Shown: positions 15,899-23,959 of the stretch, in pieces
How positions within the stretch are numbered: the stretch's first letter is position 1
Layout of the letters: every line of letters begins with the position of its first letter
NCBI GenBank assembly: GCA_035705985.1
Contig: DASSVP010000074.1
Span: 1-52,861, forward strand
Reading direction: 5' to 3'
From: JACVRW01 sp035705985
Lineage (GTDB): Bacteria; Actinomycetota; Thermoleophilia; Solirubrobacterales; Thermoleophilaceae
DNA length: 52,861 nt
Position numbers and translations under genes: made by a program
Notes under the pieces: generated by a model
What the model saw: the letters and a program-made list of their open reading frames with translations, nothing else
What the model was told of the DNA's origin: nothing
Database searches by the model: none

Positions 15899-16788
15899 TA
15901 AGCCCTGGCGCGAACGGTGGCATAGGGCGGCCGCTTCACGACCTCGACCTGCACGAGGCCGCCCTCGGCGGTCTGGAGCGGCGGCGCGTGGTCGTCCAGC
16001 AGGCGGCCGTCGGCACGAAGCCGCTCAAGGATCACGCGCAACACCGCGTAGGACATTGGTCCGAGCTGGCGCAGCGGCTGGTGGCGGTTGAGGCGCACGT
16101 CGAGGTCGACCTGAGCCATGCGGCCGGTCCCGCCGAGCGCGTCGCGCGCGTCCAGCAGCATCGCGGTCTCGACCGCGTACCCCGTGGCGAACGGGATCCG
16201 ATCGAGCAGCGAGCGGCGCGCTGCCACCTCGCCGGCGAGCGGCTGCACGAAGCCGGCAAGCTCGGGATAGAAGGCCGACAGCAGCGGCCGGGCGGCCAGC
16301 TCGGTCACGCGACCGCCGTCGGCCGGCAGCTCGGTTCCGTCCGCCCGCCGGTAGGGCCGGCGGAAGAAGCCCTTCACGAACTCCACGTCCGGCTCGCGCA
16401 GGAGCGGCCCGAGCATGCCGGTGGCGAAATGGGGCGAGAAGTCGCTCGTGTCGGAGTCGAGATAGACGACGATCTGACCGCGCGCGACGGCGAGAGCGCG
16501 CCACATCGCGTCGCCCTTGCCAAGCGTCTGGCCGAGCTCCGGCACGAGCTCGGACTCCTGGTGCACCTCGGCTCCGGCCGCCGCGGCGACCTCGGCGGTG
16601 CCGTCTCGCGAGGAGGCGTCCACCACGAGGATCTGGTCGATCAGGGGGTCGAGCGTCCGCAAGCGCTCGACGATCTGGCCGATCGTGTCGGCCACCTCGC
16701 GGGCCGGCAGCACGACCGTGATCGCCTCCGACTTGAGTCCGAGGAGGCGGGAGAGGTCGAACTCGGAGTGGTGGAAGCGCCTTATCAA
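15898..16788 (-). CDS. gpgS: glucosyl-3-phosphoglycerate synthase
   Basis: This 296-residue GT-A glycosyltransferase (GT81-like) joins NDP-glucose to 3-phosphoglycerate. Visible features are VVLPAREV at the first strand, LVVDASSRDGTA near 55, GKGDAMWRAL at 90-99, the metal-binding DSD at 111-113, FVKGFFRRPYRR, GGRVTELAARPLL and the C-terminal LNRHQPLRQLG. The only sensible start is TTG at 16788, supported by a TAGTAC hexamer exactly 7 nt upstream. In actinobacteria this pathway makes glucosylglycerate and can prime methylglucose lipopolysaccharide. It is divergent from the helicase gene by 21 nt. Confidence 0.92.
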   Translation of the reverse strand: MIRRFHHSEFDLSRLLGLKSEAITVVLPAREVADTIGQIVERLRTLDPLIDQILVVDASSRDGTAEVAAAAGAEVHQESELVPELGQTLGKGDAMWRALAVARGQIVVYLDSDTSDFSPHFATGMLGPLLREPDVEFVKGFFRRPYRRADGTELPADGGRVTELAARPLLSAFYPELAGFVQPLAGEVAARRSLLDRIPFATGYAVETAMLLDARDALGGTGRMAQVDLDVRLNRHQPLRQLGPMSYAVLRVILERLRADGRLLDDHAPPLQTAEGGLVQVEVVKRPPYATVRARA

Positions 16789-16795
16789 CGCACGC

Positions 16796-16802
16796 GTACT
16801 AT
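16796..16802. promoter_or_regulatory. overlapping divergent -10 hexamers (TACTAT plus, TAGTAC minus)
   Basis: On the plus strand TACTAT (16797-16802) is followed by 7 nt and GTG at 16810. On the minus strand TAGTAC (16801-16796) is followed by 7 nt and TTG at 16788. The two hexamers share five bases around GTAC. Polymerases bound in the two directions would exclude each other, coupling gpgS and the helicase inversely (inference). Confidence 0.6.
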
Positions 16803-16809
16803 CGCAGCC

Positions 16810-19080
16810 GTGGCGCGCACGGACACCACCTACCGCTGGGACGCGGTGCTCGAGCCCGGGCGCGACGAGGAACTCGTCGCAACCGCCCGCGAGCGCCCGC
16901 AGGCGGGCCTTGCCGAGCCGATCCCCGAGGACCTCAGCCCGGCGGTCCGCGAGGGCCTCGCCGCGGCCGGGATCGAGGCGCTCTGGGCGCACCAGGCGGA
17001 CGCCTTCGAGGCCGCCCGGCGCGGCCACGCGATCGTCACCACCGGCACCGCCAGCGGGAAGTCGCTCGCATTCAACCTGCCGGTGCTCGACACGCTGGCC
17101 GGCGACGTCGCCGCGCGCGCGTTCTACCTCTACCCGACGAAGGCGCTCGCCCAGGACCAGGCGAGGGCGCTCGCGCGCATCGGCGGGAGATACCTGCGGC
17201 ACGCCATCTACGACGGCGACACGCCGCGCGAGGAGCGCCGGGCGATCCGGCAGCGCTCGAACCTCATCCTCACCAATCCCGACATGCTGCACGTCGGTGT
17301 GCTGCCCAACCACCGCCAGTGGGGCGACCTGCTCGCGAACCTCGCCTGGGTGGTCGTGGACGAGGCGCACGTTTACCGCGGCGTTTTCGGCTCGCACGTG
17401 GCGAACGTGCTGCGGCGGCTGCGGCGGCTCGCCCGTGCCTACGGCAGCGAGCCGCGCTTCCTGCTCACGAGCGCGACGATCGCGAACCCCACCGAACTGG
17501 CGCAGCGGCTGACGGGGGTGGAGGTCGAGCTGGTGGACCGCGACGGCGCCCCGCGGGCGGAGCGCCAGGTCGCGATGTGGAACCCCCCGCTCGTGGACGA
17601 GCGCCTCGGGCGGCGCGCCTCGGCCCTCGGCGAGGCGGCCGAGCTGCTGGCCTCGCTCGTGGAGCGCGAGATCAGGACGATCTGCTTCCTGAAGTCGCGC
17701 CGCGGCGTGGAGCTGATCCAGCGCTTCGCCCGCCGGCGGCTCGAGGACGCGGGCCGGGCCGACCTCGCCGAGCGGATCGCGCCCTACCGCGCCGGCTACA
17801 CCCCGATGCAGCGACGGGAGATCGAGCAGCGCCTGTCCGAGGGCGACCTGCTGGCCGTCGTGGCCACGGACGCGCTCGAGCTCGGGATCGACATCGGCGA
17901 CCTCGACGCCGCGCTGTGCGTGACGTTCCCCGGCACGGTCGCGTCGCTCCGCCAGATGTGGGGCCGCGCCGGCCGCCGCAACACCGGGCTTGCGATGTAC
18001 GTCGCGGGCGAGGACGCACTCGACCAGTTCTTCTGCCGCCATCCCACCGAGTTCCTCGAGCGCCCCGTGGAGCAGGCGATCCTCGATCACGAGTCCGAGG
18101 AGATCCACTCGGCCCACCTGGCGGCCGCGGCCTACGAGCTGCCGCTCACGCCGGAGGACGGCGAGGTCTTCGGGCCGCGCTGGGAGGACCACGCGCGGCG
18201 GCTCGTGCAGCAGGGGGCGCTCCGCGAGCGCGGCGGCCGCTACCTGCCCCGCGGCCCGGGCTACCCGGCCGCCCGCATCGCGCTGCGCTCCGCGTCGCCC
18301 GACTCGGTCTCCATCGTGAATGCCGACGGCGGCGAGGTCATCGGCACCGTCGAGACCGCCCGCGCCCACTCCGCAGTCCACCCCGGCGCCGTCTACCTCC
18401 ACATGGGCGCGGCCTTCGAGGTCGAGGAGCTCGACCTCGCCCAGCACCGGGCGATCGTGCGCCCGTTCGACGGCGACTGGTACACCCAGCCGAAGAAGGA
18501 GTCCGAGACCTGGATCGAGCAGGTGCGCGAGCAGCGCCACGCCTGCGGCGTGACGCTCTCGTTCGGAATCGTCTCGGTGACCGAGCAGGTGGTCGCGTAC
18601 CAGAAGAAGCGCGTCTCGGACCACGCCGTCGTGGACCTGCTCGCCGTCGACATGCCCGAGCAGGACTTCATCACCCAGGCGCTCTGGTACGAGCTCCCGG
18701 ACTCGCTCGTGCGTGAGGAGTTCCCGCTCGAGGTGCTCCAGGGCTCGCTCCATGCGGCGGAGCACGGGCAGATCGCCGTGCTGCCGCTGCTCGCGATGTG
18801 CGACCGCTGGGACATCGGCGGTCTCTCAACCGCCTACCACCACCAGACAGGCGTGCCGACGATCTTCATCTACGACGGCCACCCCGGCGGCGTGGGCATC
18901 ACGCGCGCGGGCTACGAGCGCTTCGAGGCGCTGGTGGGCGACGCCCTGCGGCTGATATCGGAGTGCCCCTGCGAGAGCGGCTGTCCCTCATGCGTGCAGT
19001 CGCCGAAGTGCGGAAACCTCAACGAACCCTTGAACAAGCGCGGCGCGACGGAGCTGCTGAGCCGAATGGCCGGGACCTAG
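16810..19080 (+). CDS. DEAD/DEAH-box helicase with C-terminal DUF1998, MrfA/YprA-like
   Basis: This 756-residue SF2 helicase has Walker A TGTASGKS (78-85), DEAH (184-187), the SAT motif LLTSATIAN, LELGIDIGDLD and QMWGRAGRRN. The C-terminal DUF1998-type domain ends with a cysteine cluster (C719, C721, C725, C728, C734) expected to bind zinc. This layout is that of MrfA/YprA, a 3'-5' helicase implicated in mitomycin-type damage repair in Bacillus. Start GTG at 16810, 7 nt after its -10 hexamer. Confidence 0.93.
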   Translation: MARTDTTYRWDAVLEPGRDEELVATARERPQAGLAEPIPEDLSPAVREGLAAAGIEALWAHQADAFEAARRGHAIVTTGTASGKSLAFNLPVLDTLAGDVAARAFYLYPTKALAQDQARALARIGGRYLRHAIYDGDTPREERRAIRQRSNLILTNPDMLHVGVLPNHRQWGDLLANLAWVVVDEAHVYRGVFGSHVANVLRRLRRLARAYGSEPRFLLTSATIANPTELAQRLTGVEVELVDRDGAPRAERQVAMWNPPLVDERLGRRASALGEAAELLASLVEREIRTICFLKSRRGVELIQRFARRRLEDAGRADLAERIAPYRAGYTPMQRREIEQRLSEGDLLAVVATDALELGIDIGDLDAALCVTFPGTVASLRQMWGRAGRRNTGLAMYVAGEDALDQFFCRHPTEFLERPVEQAILDHESEEIHSAHLAAAAYELPLTPEDGEVFGPRWEDHARRLVQQGALRERGGRYLPRGPGYPAARIALRSASPDSVSIVNADGGEVIGTVETARAHSAVHPGAVYLHMGAAFEVEELDLAQHRAIVRPFDGDWYTQPKKESETWIEQVREQRHACGVTLSFGIVSVTEQVVAYQKKRVSDHAVVDLLAVDMPEQDFITQALWYELPDSLVREEFPLEVLQGSLHAAEHGQIAVLPLLAMCDRWDIGGLSTAYHHQTGVPTIFIYDGHPGGVGITRAGYERFEALVGDALRLISECPCESGCPSCVQSPKCGNLNEPLNKRGATELLSRMAGT

Positions 19081-19721
19081 CCGCTCTTCAGCGCACGGGC
19101 CGCCGCGTCCATCACGGAGCGGCGGTTCTTGTGCGTCGACTCGTACAGCTCCACAGCCGCCGCTTCCACGGGGGTCGCTGCGCCAAGGCGGTCGCGGATG
19201 TCGGCCGCCGTCATCTTGGCGTAGCCCTTCCACGGCTCCTCGATGTGCAGCTCCGGCCCGGCGCCTTCCTCGGCGCCCTCCTCGGCCGCCTCGGCCACCA
19301 GCACCGGCTCCTCGTCCACGTGGTCCGGGATCAGCTCGTCGGGAACGGCCGGAGGCGCGTCGGTGGTGGCCGGCGAAGCGTCCTTCACGTCGAGCACGTC
19401 CGGTTCCGGGCCCAGCTCGCCCGGGTCGGGTGCGACGTAGCCGGTCTCCGGCGTGACCACGTCGGGCTCGGCCGGGCTCCCTCGCTCGACCGTCGAAGTG
19501 CCTGCGCGCGAGGTCGCCTGCGGGTCGGCGCCGTTGCCGGGGAAGCCGGGATCTGAGGGCGAGCGGTACTCGGCGAAACCCTGGGTCTCGCGGCCGGTGT
19601 CGATCAGCTCGAGGCCGAGCCGGGCGGCCTCGGCGGCGGTGGAGAGCCCGAACTCCCAGACGCGCAGCGTCATGCGGGCAGGCTCGCGGGCGAGTGAGAG
19701 GACACCTGTGACTAACCCCAC
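19077..19721 (-). CDS. unrecognised protein with acidic Pro-rich middle and a small conserved C-terminal domain
   Basis: The protein has 214 residues. The N-terminus (GLVTGVLSLAREPARM) looks like the first helix of small actinobacterial proteins such as GvpG, but similarity is too short to name it. Residues about 55-150 are acidic and rich in Pro, Ala and Glu, probably disordered. The last 55 residues (PWKGYAKMTAADIRDRL to VELYESTHKNRRSV) form a helical domain reminiscent of a small tail domain seen in several actinobacterial proteins. No signal peptide or membrane span is clear. Start GTG at 19721 is chosen to include the helix; ATG at 19673 is the alternative. No function is proposed. Confidence 0.65.
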   Translation of the reverse strand: MGLVTGVLSLAREPARMTLRVWEFGLSTAAEAARLGLELIDTGRETQGFAEYRSPSDPGFPGNGADPQATSRAGTSTVERGSPAEPDVVTPETGYVAPDPGELGPEPDVLDVKDASPATTDAPPAVPDELIPDHVDEEPVLVAEAAEEGAEEGAGPELHIEEPWKGYAKMTAADIRDRLGAATPVEAAAVELYESTHKNRRSVMDAAARALKSG

Positions 19722-19831
19722 GTCGAAGGCGTACCCGTGACCCGCCCGCAAAAACCGCGTGCTACGGAAGGAATGCTGCGGCTGCACTCGAATGGTTGGA
19801 GCAGGCGGAGAAGATTCTCCGCGCCCAGGAC

Positions 19832-19858
19832 TAAAGACGTGCCCTGACGCGCCGATGC
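19832..19858 (+). promoter_or_regulatory. sigma28 (FliA/WhiG)-like promoter TAAA-N15-GCCGATGC
   Basis: TAAA at 19832-19835, exactly 15 nt, then GCCGATGC at 19851-19858 matches the consensus TAAA-N15-GCCGATAA at ten of twelve positions. The start codon of the M23 peptidase lies 10 nt after it, so the transcript would be leaderless or nearly so. Motif and spacing are seen directly; the sigma factor is inferred. Confidence 0.6.
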
Positions 19859-19868
19859 GGGGCCTACG

Positions 19869-20525
19869 GTGCGTCTTCGCCCAACCCTCCTCGTCTGCGC
19901 CGCGGCGCTCGCCGCGATCTCCCTCCCCGGAACGGCCTTCGCCGACTCCGGCGGCGGCGTCGCGGTGCCGGACGGGACCGGCGCGGTCGCCGACGGCGGC
20001 GGCGCGGCGGTCGGCACACCGGTGCCCTCCTCCAGGAAGCAGGTGCGGAGGAAGCGGAAGCGCCGCCCGCGCCCCGTCGCGGCGCCTGTGCTCCCGGCCG
20101 GCGAGCATGTCTTCCCCGTGGCCGGCGCGTACACGCTGGGCGGCGAGGACGCCGTCTTCCGCGCCCCGCGCCGCGGCCACAGGCACATGGGCCACGACGT
20201 GTCCGCGGCGCGCGGGACGCCCGTCGTGGCGCCGTTTGCGGGCGTGGTCGCCTGGGTGCGCTACCAGCGCGCCGGCGCCGGCCACTACGTGGTGCTCGAC
20301 GCCGACGACGAGCGCGACTACGTCTTCATGCACCTGCGCCGTGGCTCGATCCCCGTCGTCGAGGGCCAGCGGGTGGCGGCAGGCGAGCAGATCGGAGAGG
20401 TCGGCAACAGCGGCCGCTCCTTCGGCCCGCACCTGCACTTCGAGGTCTGGGTGGGCGGCTGGTACGAGAAGGGCGGTGAGCCGGTGGACCCGCTGCCGCT
20501 GCTTCAGTCCTGGGCTACTCGATAG
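19869..20525 (+). CDS. secreted M23-family metallopeptidase
   Basis: This 218-residue LytM/M23 endopeptidase has a signal peptide (residues 1-25, cleavage after AFA), a Gly/Val-rich then strongly basic linker (56-70), and the peptidase domain (about 78-218). The zinc ligands H106 and D110 (HMGHD) and H188/H190 (HLHFEV) are all present, so it should be active on peptidoglycan cross-bridges. The GTG at 19869 gives a perfect signal peptide. Regulation through the sigma28-like promoter suggests a role in motility-linked or developmental wall remodelling (inference). It overlaps the convergent DUF3352 gene by 11 nt. Confidence 0.92.
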   Translation: MRLRPTLLVCAAALAAISLPGTAFADSGGGVAVPDGTGAVADGGGAAVGTPVPSSRKQVRRKRKRRPRPVAAPVLPAGEHVFPVAGAYTLGGEDAVFRAPRRGHRHMGHDVSAARGTPVVAPFAGVVAWVRYQRAGAGHYVVLDADDERDYVFMHLRRGSIPVVEGQRVAAGEQIGEVGNSGRSFGPHLHFEVWVGGWYEKGGEPVDPLPLLQSWATR

Positions 20526-22005
20526 CGAGCGTGAACCTGCCGCGGAGCTCGTCCGGGCTCGCGGAGACGTGGCCGGTCAGGTCGCCGAGCGGGCCCGTGA
20601 TCAACGCGGCGCCGATCCCGCCGAGGTCCGGGATGCCGAACTGCTCGCCGAACACCGCGATGAACTGATTGGCGAGCTGCTCGGCGTCCGTGCTCGTTAC
20701 GACCGACCCGCTCGCCCCCTCCACCGCGGTCGGCTCGGTGGTCGCCAGCTCCCTCGCGCGCGCCCGGTCGGTCGCGACGACCAGCACCTCACCCGCTACG
20801 CCGAAGATCACCGACCCGCCCTCGCCGTCCGAGAGCTCGTAGAAGTCGCCGCCGGCGCGCGGCTTCGTCAGCTCGATCCGCGGGCCGAAGCCCGCGCCCT
20901 CCGCGAAGCTGGGCAGCACGTCGGCCACCCGCGCGAGCGTTCGCCTGAAGTCCTCGGGGTCGTCGAGCTGCGCGCGCACGCCGAACCCGCCGAGCGTCGA
21001 GACGCTCGCCGCCACCTCGCCGCCGAGCTGGCCGACCAGGTCGTCGTCCAGGCTCACGTCGAGCTGCTCGTCGATCGTCCGCTTCGCCTGCGCGTAGTCG
21101 CCGAAGCCGGCGGGGTCGATCGCCTGGGCGGCGTTCTCGGCGAACCGCACGATGTGACTGAGGTCGCGCACGCCGAATCCCACCTCGCCCTCGCGCTCGA
21201 TCACGCCCGGCGACTCGTCGCCCGGGGCGATCGGCAGGTCGGCGTCCGTCAGGTCGCCCTCGGTCCGCAGGCGGAACTCGGCCTCCAGGCTCTCTCCCTT
21301 CGCGACCACCGCGGCCCCGAGCGTCCGGAGCGCCGCTATCCACTTCACCTTCCGGGCGTCCGCGCTCCCCGGGTCGTTGCGGAGCAGGGCCTCGACGTCG
21401 GCGTACATGCGCGCGACGGCGTTCTCGGGGAGGCCGTCGAGCGCGGACTCGAAGGCCTCCTCGTCCAGGTGGTCGTCGCCGTCGGCCCGCTCCACCGCGG
21501 CGGTCAGCCCGCGGCGGTCGTACGCGAACACGATCACGTCGCCCTCGACGGCGAAGAAGTTGTTCTCGTCCTGGTAAAGGGTCGCGCCCGCCGTCTCGCC
21601 GAGCTCGCGCGCATCCCGCCGCTCGACGAGCTCCTTCAGCTTGTCCTCGTCGGGGGTCTGCATCGCCAGAACGGGCTCGACCTCCTCGCCAGGGGCCTGG
21701 GCGATGCCGAGAACGGCCGGGTTGCCGAGCAGCGGGCGCACGTCCTCGTCGAAGCGGCCGCCGGTGGCCTGCGCGAGCTGCTCCCGGAGCCGCTCGCGTA
21801 TCTCGCCAGAGAACGCGAACTCGTCCAGCAGGTCGTTCAGCGCCTTGTACTGGTCGCCGTCGAGGTCGGTGTCGAGCGCCGCGGCGAAGACGGCGTCCCG
21901 CGGCGCGTACGCCAGCGCGGTGTCGAGCGGGCTCGAGTCGTCCCCCCCGCAGCCGGCGAGGGCGGACGCGGCCAGAGCGAAAATCGTCGCGATGCGGCGT
22001 CGCAT
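20515..22005 (-). CDS. DUF3352 lipoprotein
   Basis: This 496-residue protein starts with a lipoprotein signal whose lipobox is LAGC (C19), followed by a Gly/Asp linker. The rest follows the DUF3352 pattern: APRDAVFAAALDTD, LLGNPAVLGIAQ, a repeated FAV/AFDRRGLTAAVE region and GGFGVRAQLDDPEDFRRTLARV. These proteins are extracytoplasmic and of unknown function. The ATG at 22005 is 16 nt from the stop of the response regulator on the same strand, so all three genes may share a transcript. A TAGGCT hexamer lies 12 nt upstream. Confidence 0.85.
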   Translation of the reverse strand: MRRRIATIFALAASALAGCGGDDSSPLDTALAYAPRDAVFAAALDTDLDGDQYKALNDLLDEFAFSGEIRERLREQLAQATGGRFDEDVRPLLGNPAVLGIAQAPGEEVEPVLAMQTPDEDKLKELVERRDARELGETAGATLYQDENNFFAVEGDVIVFAYDRRGLTAAVERADGDDHLDEEAFESALDGLPENAVARMYADVEALLRNDPGSADARKVKWIAALRTLGAAVVAKGESLEAEFRLRTEGDLTDADLPIAPGDESPGVIEREGEVGFGVRDLSHIVRFAENAAQAIDPAGFGDYAQAKRTIDEQLDVSLDDDLVGQLGGEVAASVSTLGGFGVRAQLDDPEDFRRTLARVADVLPSFAEGAGFGPRIELTKPRAGGDFYELSDGEGGSVIFGVAGEVLVVATDRARARELATTEPTAVEGASGSVVTSTDAEQLANQFIAVFGEQFGIPDLGGIGAALITGPLGDLTGHVSASPDELRGRFTLAIE

Positions 22006-22020
22006 GGAGGGTGGCGCAGC

Positions 22021-22704
22021 CTAGCGGGCGTCATTACTACGCCCGAGCGAGCGCGCGGGGTCCGCGCCGCCGACGATCCCGGTCTCGTAGGCGAGGATGA
22101 CGGCCTGGACCCGGTCGCGAAGCGAGAGCTTCATCAGGATCCGACCCACGTGCGTCTTGACGGTCGCCAGGCTCACCACCAGCTCGTCCGCGATCTCGGC
22201 GTTGGTGAGGCCTCGGGCGATCAGCCGCAGGACGTCGACCTCACGCTCCGTCAGCTCGCCAAGCGCAGTCGGCGCCTCCGGGCGCGGTGCCGCGAAGCGC
22301 TCGACGAGCCGGCGGGTGATCTGCGGCGCGAGCAGTGCGTCCCCGTCGCCAACGGTGCGGATGGCCTCGGCGAGCCGGGCCGGCGGGGTGTCCTTCAGCA
22401 AGAAGCCGCTGGCTCCGGCGCGCAGCGCCTCGTAGACGTACTCGTCGAGATCGAAGGTCGTCAGCACGAGGACTCGCGGCGAGACGCCCGCTGCGGTGAT
22501 CTCGCGCGTGGCGGCGATGCCGTCGAGACGCGGCATGCGCACATCCATCAGGACCACGTCGGGGCGCAGCCGCCTCGCCTCATCGATCGCCGCACGGCCG
22601 TCTGCCGCATCCCCGACCACCTCGACGCCGTCGTGGCGGTCGAGCACCGTGCACAGCCCTGCCCGCACGAGCTCCTGGTCATCGACCACGAGGACGGAGG
22701 TCAC
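22021..22704 (-). CDS. NarL/LuxR-family response regulator
   Basis: The protein has 227 residues. The receiver domain holds D8/D9 (VVDDQ), the phosphoacceptor D54 (VLMDVRMP), T83 region (VLTTFD) and the lysine in FLLKDTPP. A LuxR-type HTH follows (LTEREVDVLRLIARGLTNAEIA). It starts with GTG overlapping the kinase stop (GTGA), so it is the cognate partner of the upstream histidine kinase. Targets are unknown. Confidence 0.95.
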   Translation of the reverse strand: MTSVLVVDDQELVRAGLCTVLDRHDGVEVVGDAADGRAAIDEARRLRPDVVLMDVRMPRLDGIAATREITAAGVSPRVLVLTTFDLDEYVYEALRAGASGFLLKDTPPARLAEAIRTVGDGDALLAPQITRRLVERFAAPRPEAPTALGELTEREVDVLRLIARGLTNAEIADELVVSLATVKTHVGRILMKLSLRDRVQAVILAYETGIVGGADPARSLGRSNDAR

Positions 22705-23831
22705 CGCACTCGCTCCTCGACGGGGAGCCGTACCGACAGGACGAACTCGTCGCCGACCGGCTCCGCGGACAGGCGGCCGCCGAAGAGGCGCACCCGCTCG
22801 CGCATGCCCGCCAGCCCCTGCCCGCTTCCGGCGACCGCCGCCGGAGCGGTCGAGCGGACGTTCCGAATCTCGAGGGACAGCGCCTGCCCGTTGCGCCGAA
22901 TCTGCACGCGAGCGCTGCCGTTTCCGTGGCGAAGCGCATTCGTCAGTCCCTCCTGGAGGACGCGGTAGGCCGCCAGGTCGGTCCCCGGCGACAACTCCGC
23001 GACCGGCCCGTCGACCTGCGCATCCACGCGCAGCCCCGCCCGCCCCACCTCCTCGATCAATGCCGCCATGCGGCCGAGACCGGGTTGGGGCTCCACGCCG
23101 GCCGCCTCGCCCTCCGCTCGCAGCAGGCCGAGCAGGCGGCGCAACTCGACGAGCGCCTGCCGCCCCGATTCGCCGATCGCGCCGAACGCTTCGCGTGAAC
23201 GCTCGGGCTCGTCGGCCGTCGCGAGGCCGGAATCCGACTGGATCACGATCGTGCTGACCCGATGGGCCACGATGTCGTGCAGCTCACGGGCGATGCGCGC
23301 GCGCTCGGCGGCCGCCGCGGCCCGTTCGCGCTCAAGCTGCTCGGCCTCCAGCCGGGCGGTGCGGTGTTCGAGCGCGGCGGTTCGGGCGCCGCGCGAACGT
23401 GTCACCCGCCCGACCGCCCAGGCGGCGCTGAACAGGAGAGCGGGCGCTGTCAGATCGGTCACGGTGGCGTCCGGGTCGCCTGCGGTCGTCACGCCGAGCA
23501 CGACGAGCGCGGCGGCGAGGCCCGCCGCGGCCCGCTCGCCCGAGCTGTACGCGGCGAGGGAGTAGAGCGCAAGCAACGTCACCGGAAGGAGGAAGACCGC
23601 CGTCGGCAGCTCCTCGACCGTGCCCAGCACGCCGACGGCAGCCACCACCGCCAGCGTGGCCGCGAGTGGCGCGCTCCGCCGCCAGGCGAGCGCCGCGCAC
23701 ATCGCGGCGGCCGCGACGGACGTCGCCACGCGCTGACCCTCGCCTGCCGGCGTCAGCCAGACCTCGGCCTGCGAGAGGACCCCGAGCGCTGCGGCGAGCG
23801 CCACGTCCGCATGGCGGGGATTGCGTCCCAC
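22701..23831 (-). CDS. sensor histidine kinase, NarL-partner type
   Basis: This 376-residue HPK7-type kinase has four or five N-terminal membrane spans (about residues 8-25, 36-50, 55-70, 78-95 and 100-142), no obvious extracellular sensor domain, and a HisKA_3 dimerisation domain with H185 in ARELHDIVAHRV. The HATPase domain carries the N box YRVLQEGLTNALRHG and the G box GSGQGLAGMRERV. With the downstream regulator it forms a typical small two-component operon. GTG at 23831 is preceded by TAGAGT at 6 nt. Confidence 0.93.
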   Translation of the reverse strand: MGRNPRHADVALAAALGVLSQAEVWLTPAGEGQRVATSVAAAAMCAALAWRRSAPLAATLAVVAAVGVLGTVEELPTAVFLLPVTLLALYSLAAYSSGERAAAGLAAALVVLGVTTAGDPDATVTDLTAPALLFSAAWAVGRVTRSRGARTAALEHRTARLEAEQLERERAAAAAERARIARELHDIVAHRVSTIVIQSDSGLATADEPERSREAFGAIGESGRQALVELRRLLGLLRAEGEAAGVEPQPGLGRMAALIEEVGRAGLRVDAQVDGPVAELSPGTDLAAYRVLQEGLTNALRHGNGSARVQIRRNGQALSLEIRNVRSTAPAAVAGSGQGLAGMRERVRLFGGRLSAEPVGDEFVLSVRLPVEERVR

Positions 23832-23837
23832 GCGTCG

Positions 23838-23843
23838 ACTCTA
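23838..23843 (-). promoter_or_regulatory. -10 hexamer TAGAGT for the two-component operon (leaderless layout)
   Basis: On the minus strand TAGAGT is followed by CGACGC and the GTG start at 23831, with no ribosome-binding site between. Confidence 0.5.
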
Positions 23844-23959
23844 CGCCCAGCGGCGCGCGGGGTCGTCATCCCCGAGACCGATCGCGACTCATCCTCAAGG
23901 CGCCCGAGACCGTTCCTGAGCCCGATGACAGCAGGGCCCGCGACTGGCAGCTTGGCGGC

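Noticed and set aside
16789..18765. Upstream extension of the gpgS frame by several hundred codons
   Set aside because: It runs antisense to the MrfA-like helicase and lacks protein-like composition; the family N-terminus begins at the TTG at 16788.
19077..19721. Gas vesicle protein GvpG
   Set aside because: Only the first dozen residues are similar; length, acidic middle and tail domain differ, and no other gas vesicle gene is nearby.
19740..19834. Short frame ending in a peptide like ALEWLEQAEKILRAQD before the M23 gene
   Set aside because: The tail looks protein-like, but no start codon with a ribosome-binding site exists in frame, and the sigma28-like promoter overlaps its stop.
19722..19868. 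Possible riboswitch before the M23 peptidase, by analogy with the wall hydrolase at 47.7 kb
   Set aside because: None of the conserved c-di-AMP riboswitch blocks is present, and the promoter call leaves no room for a leader.
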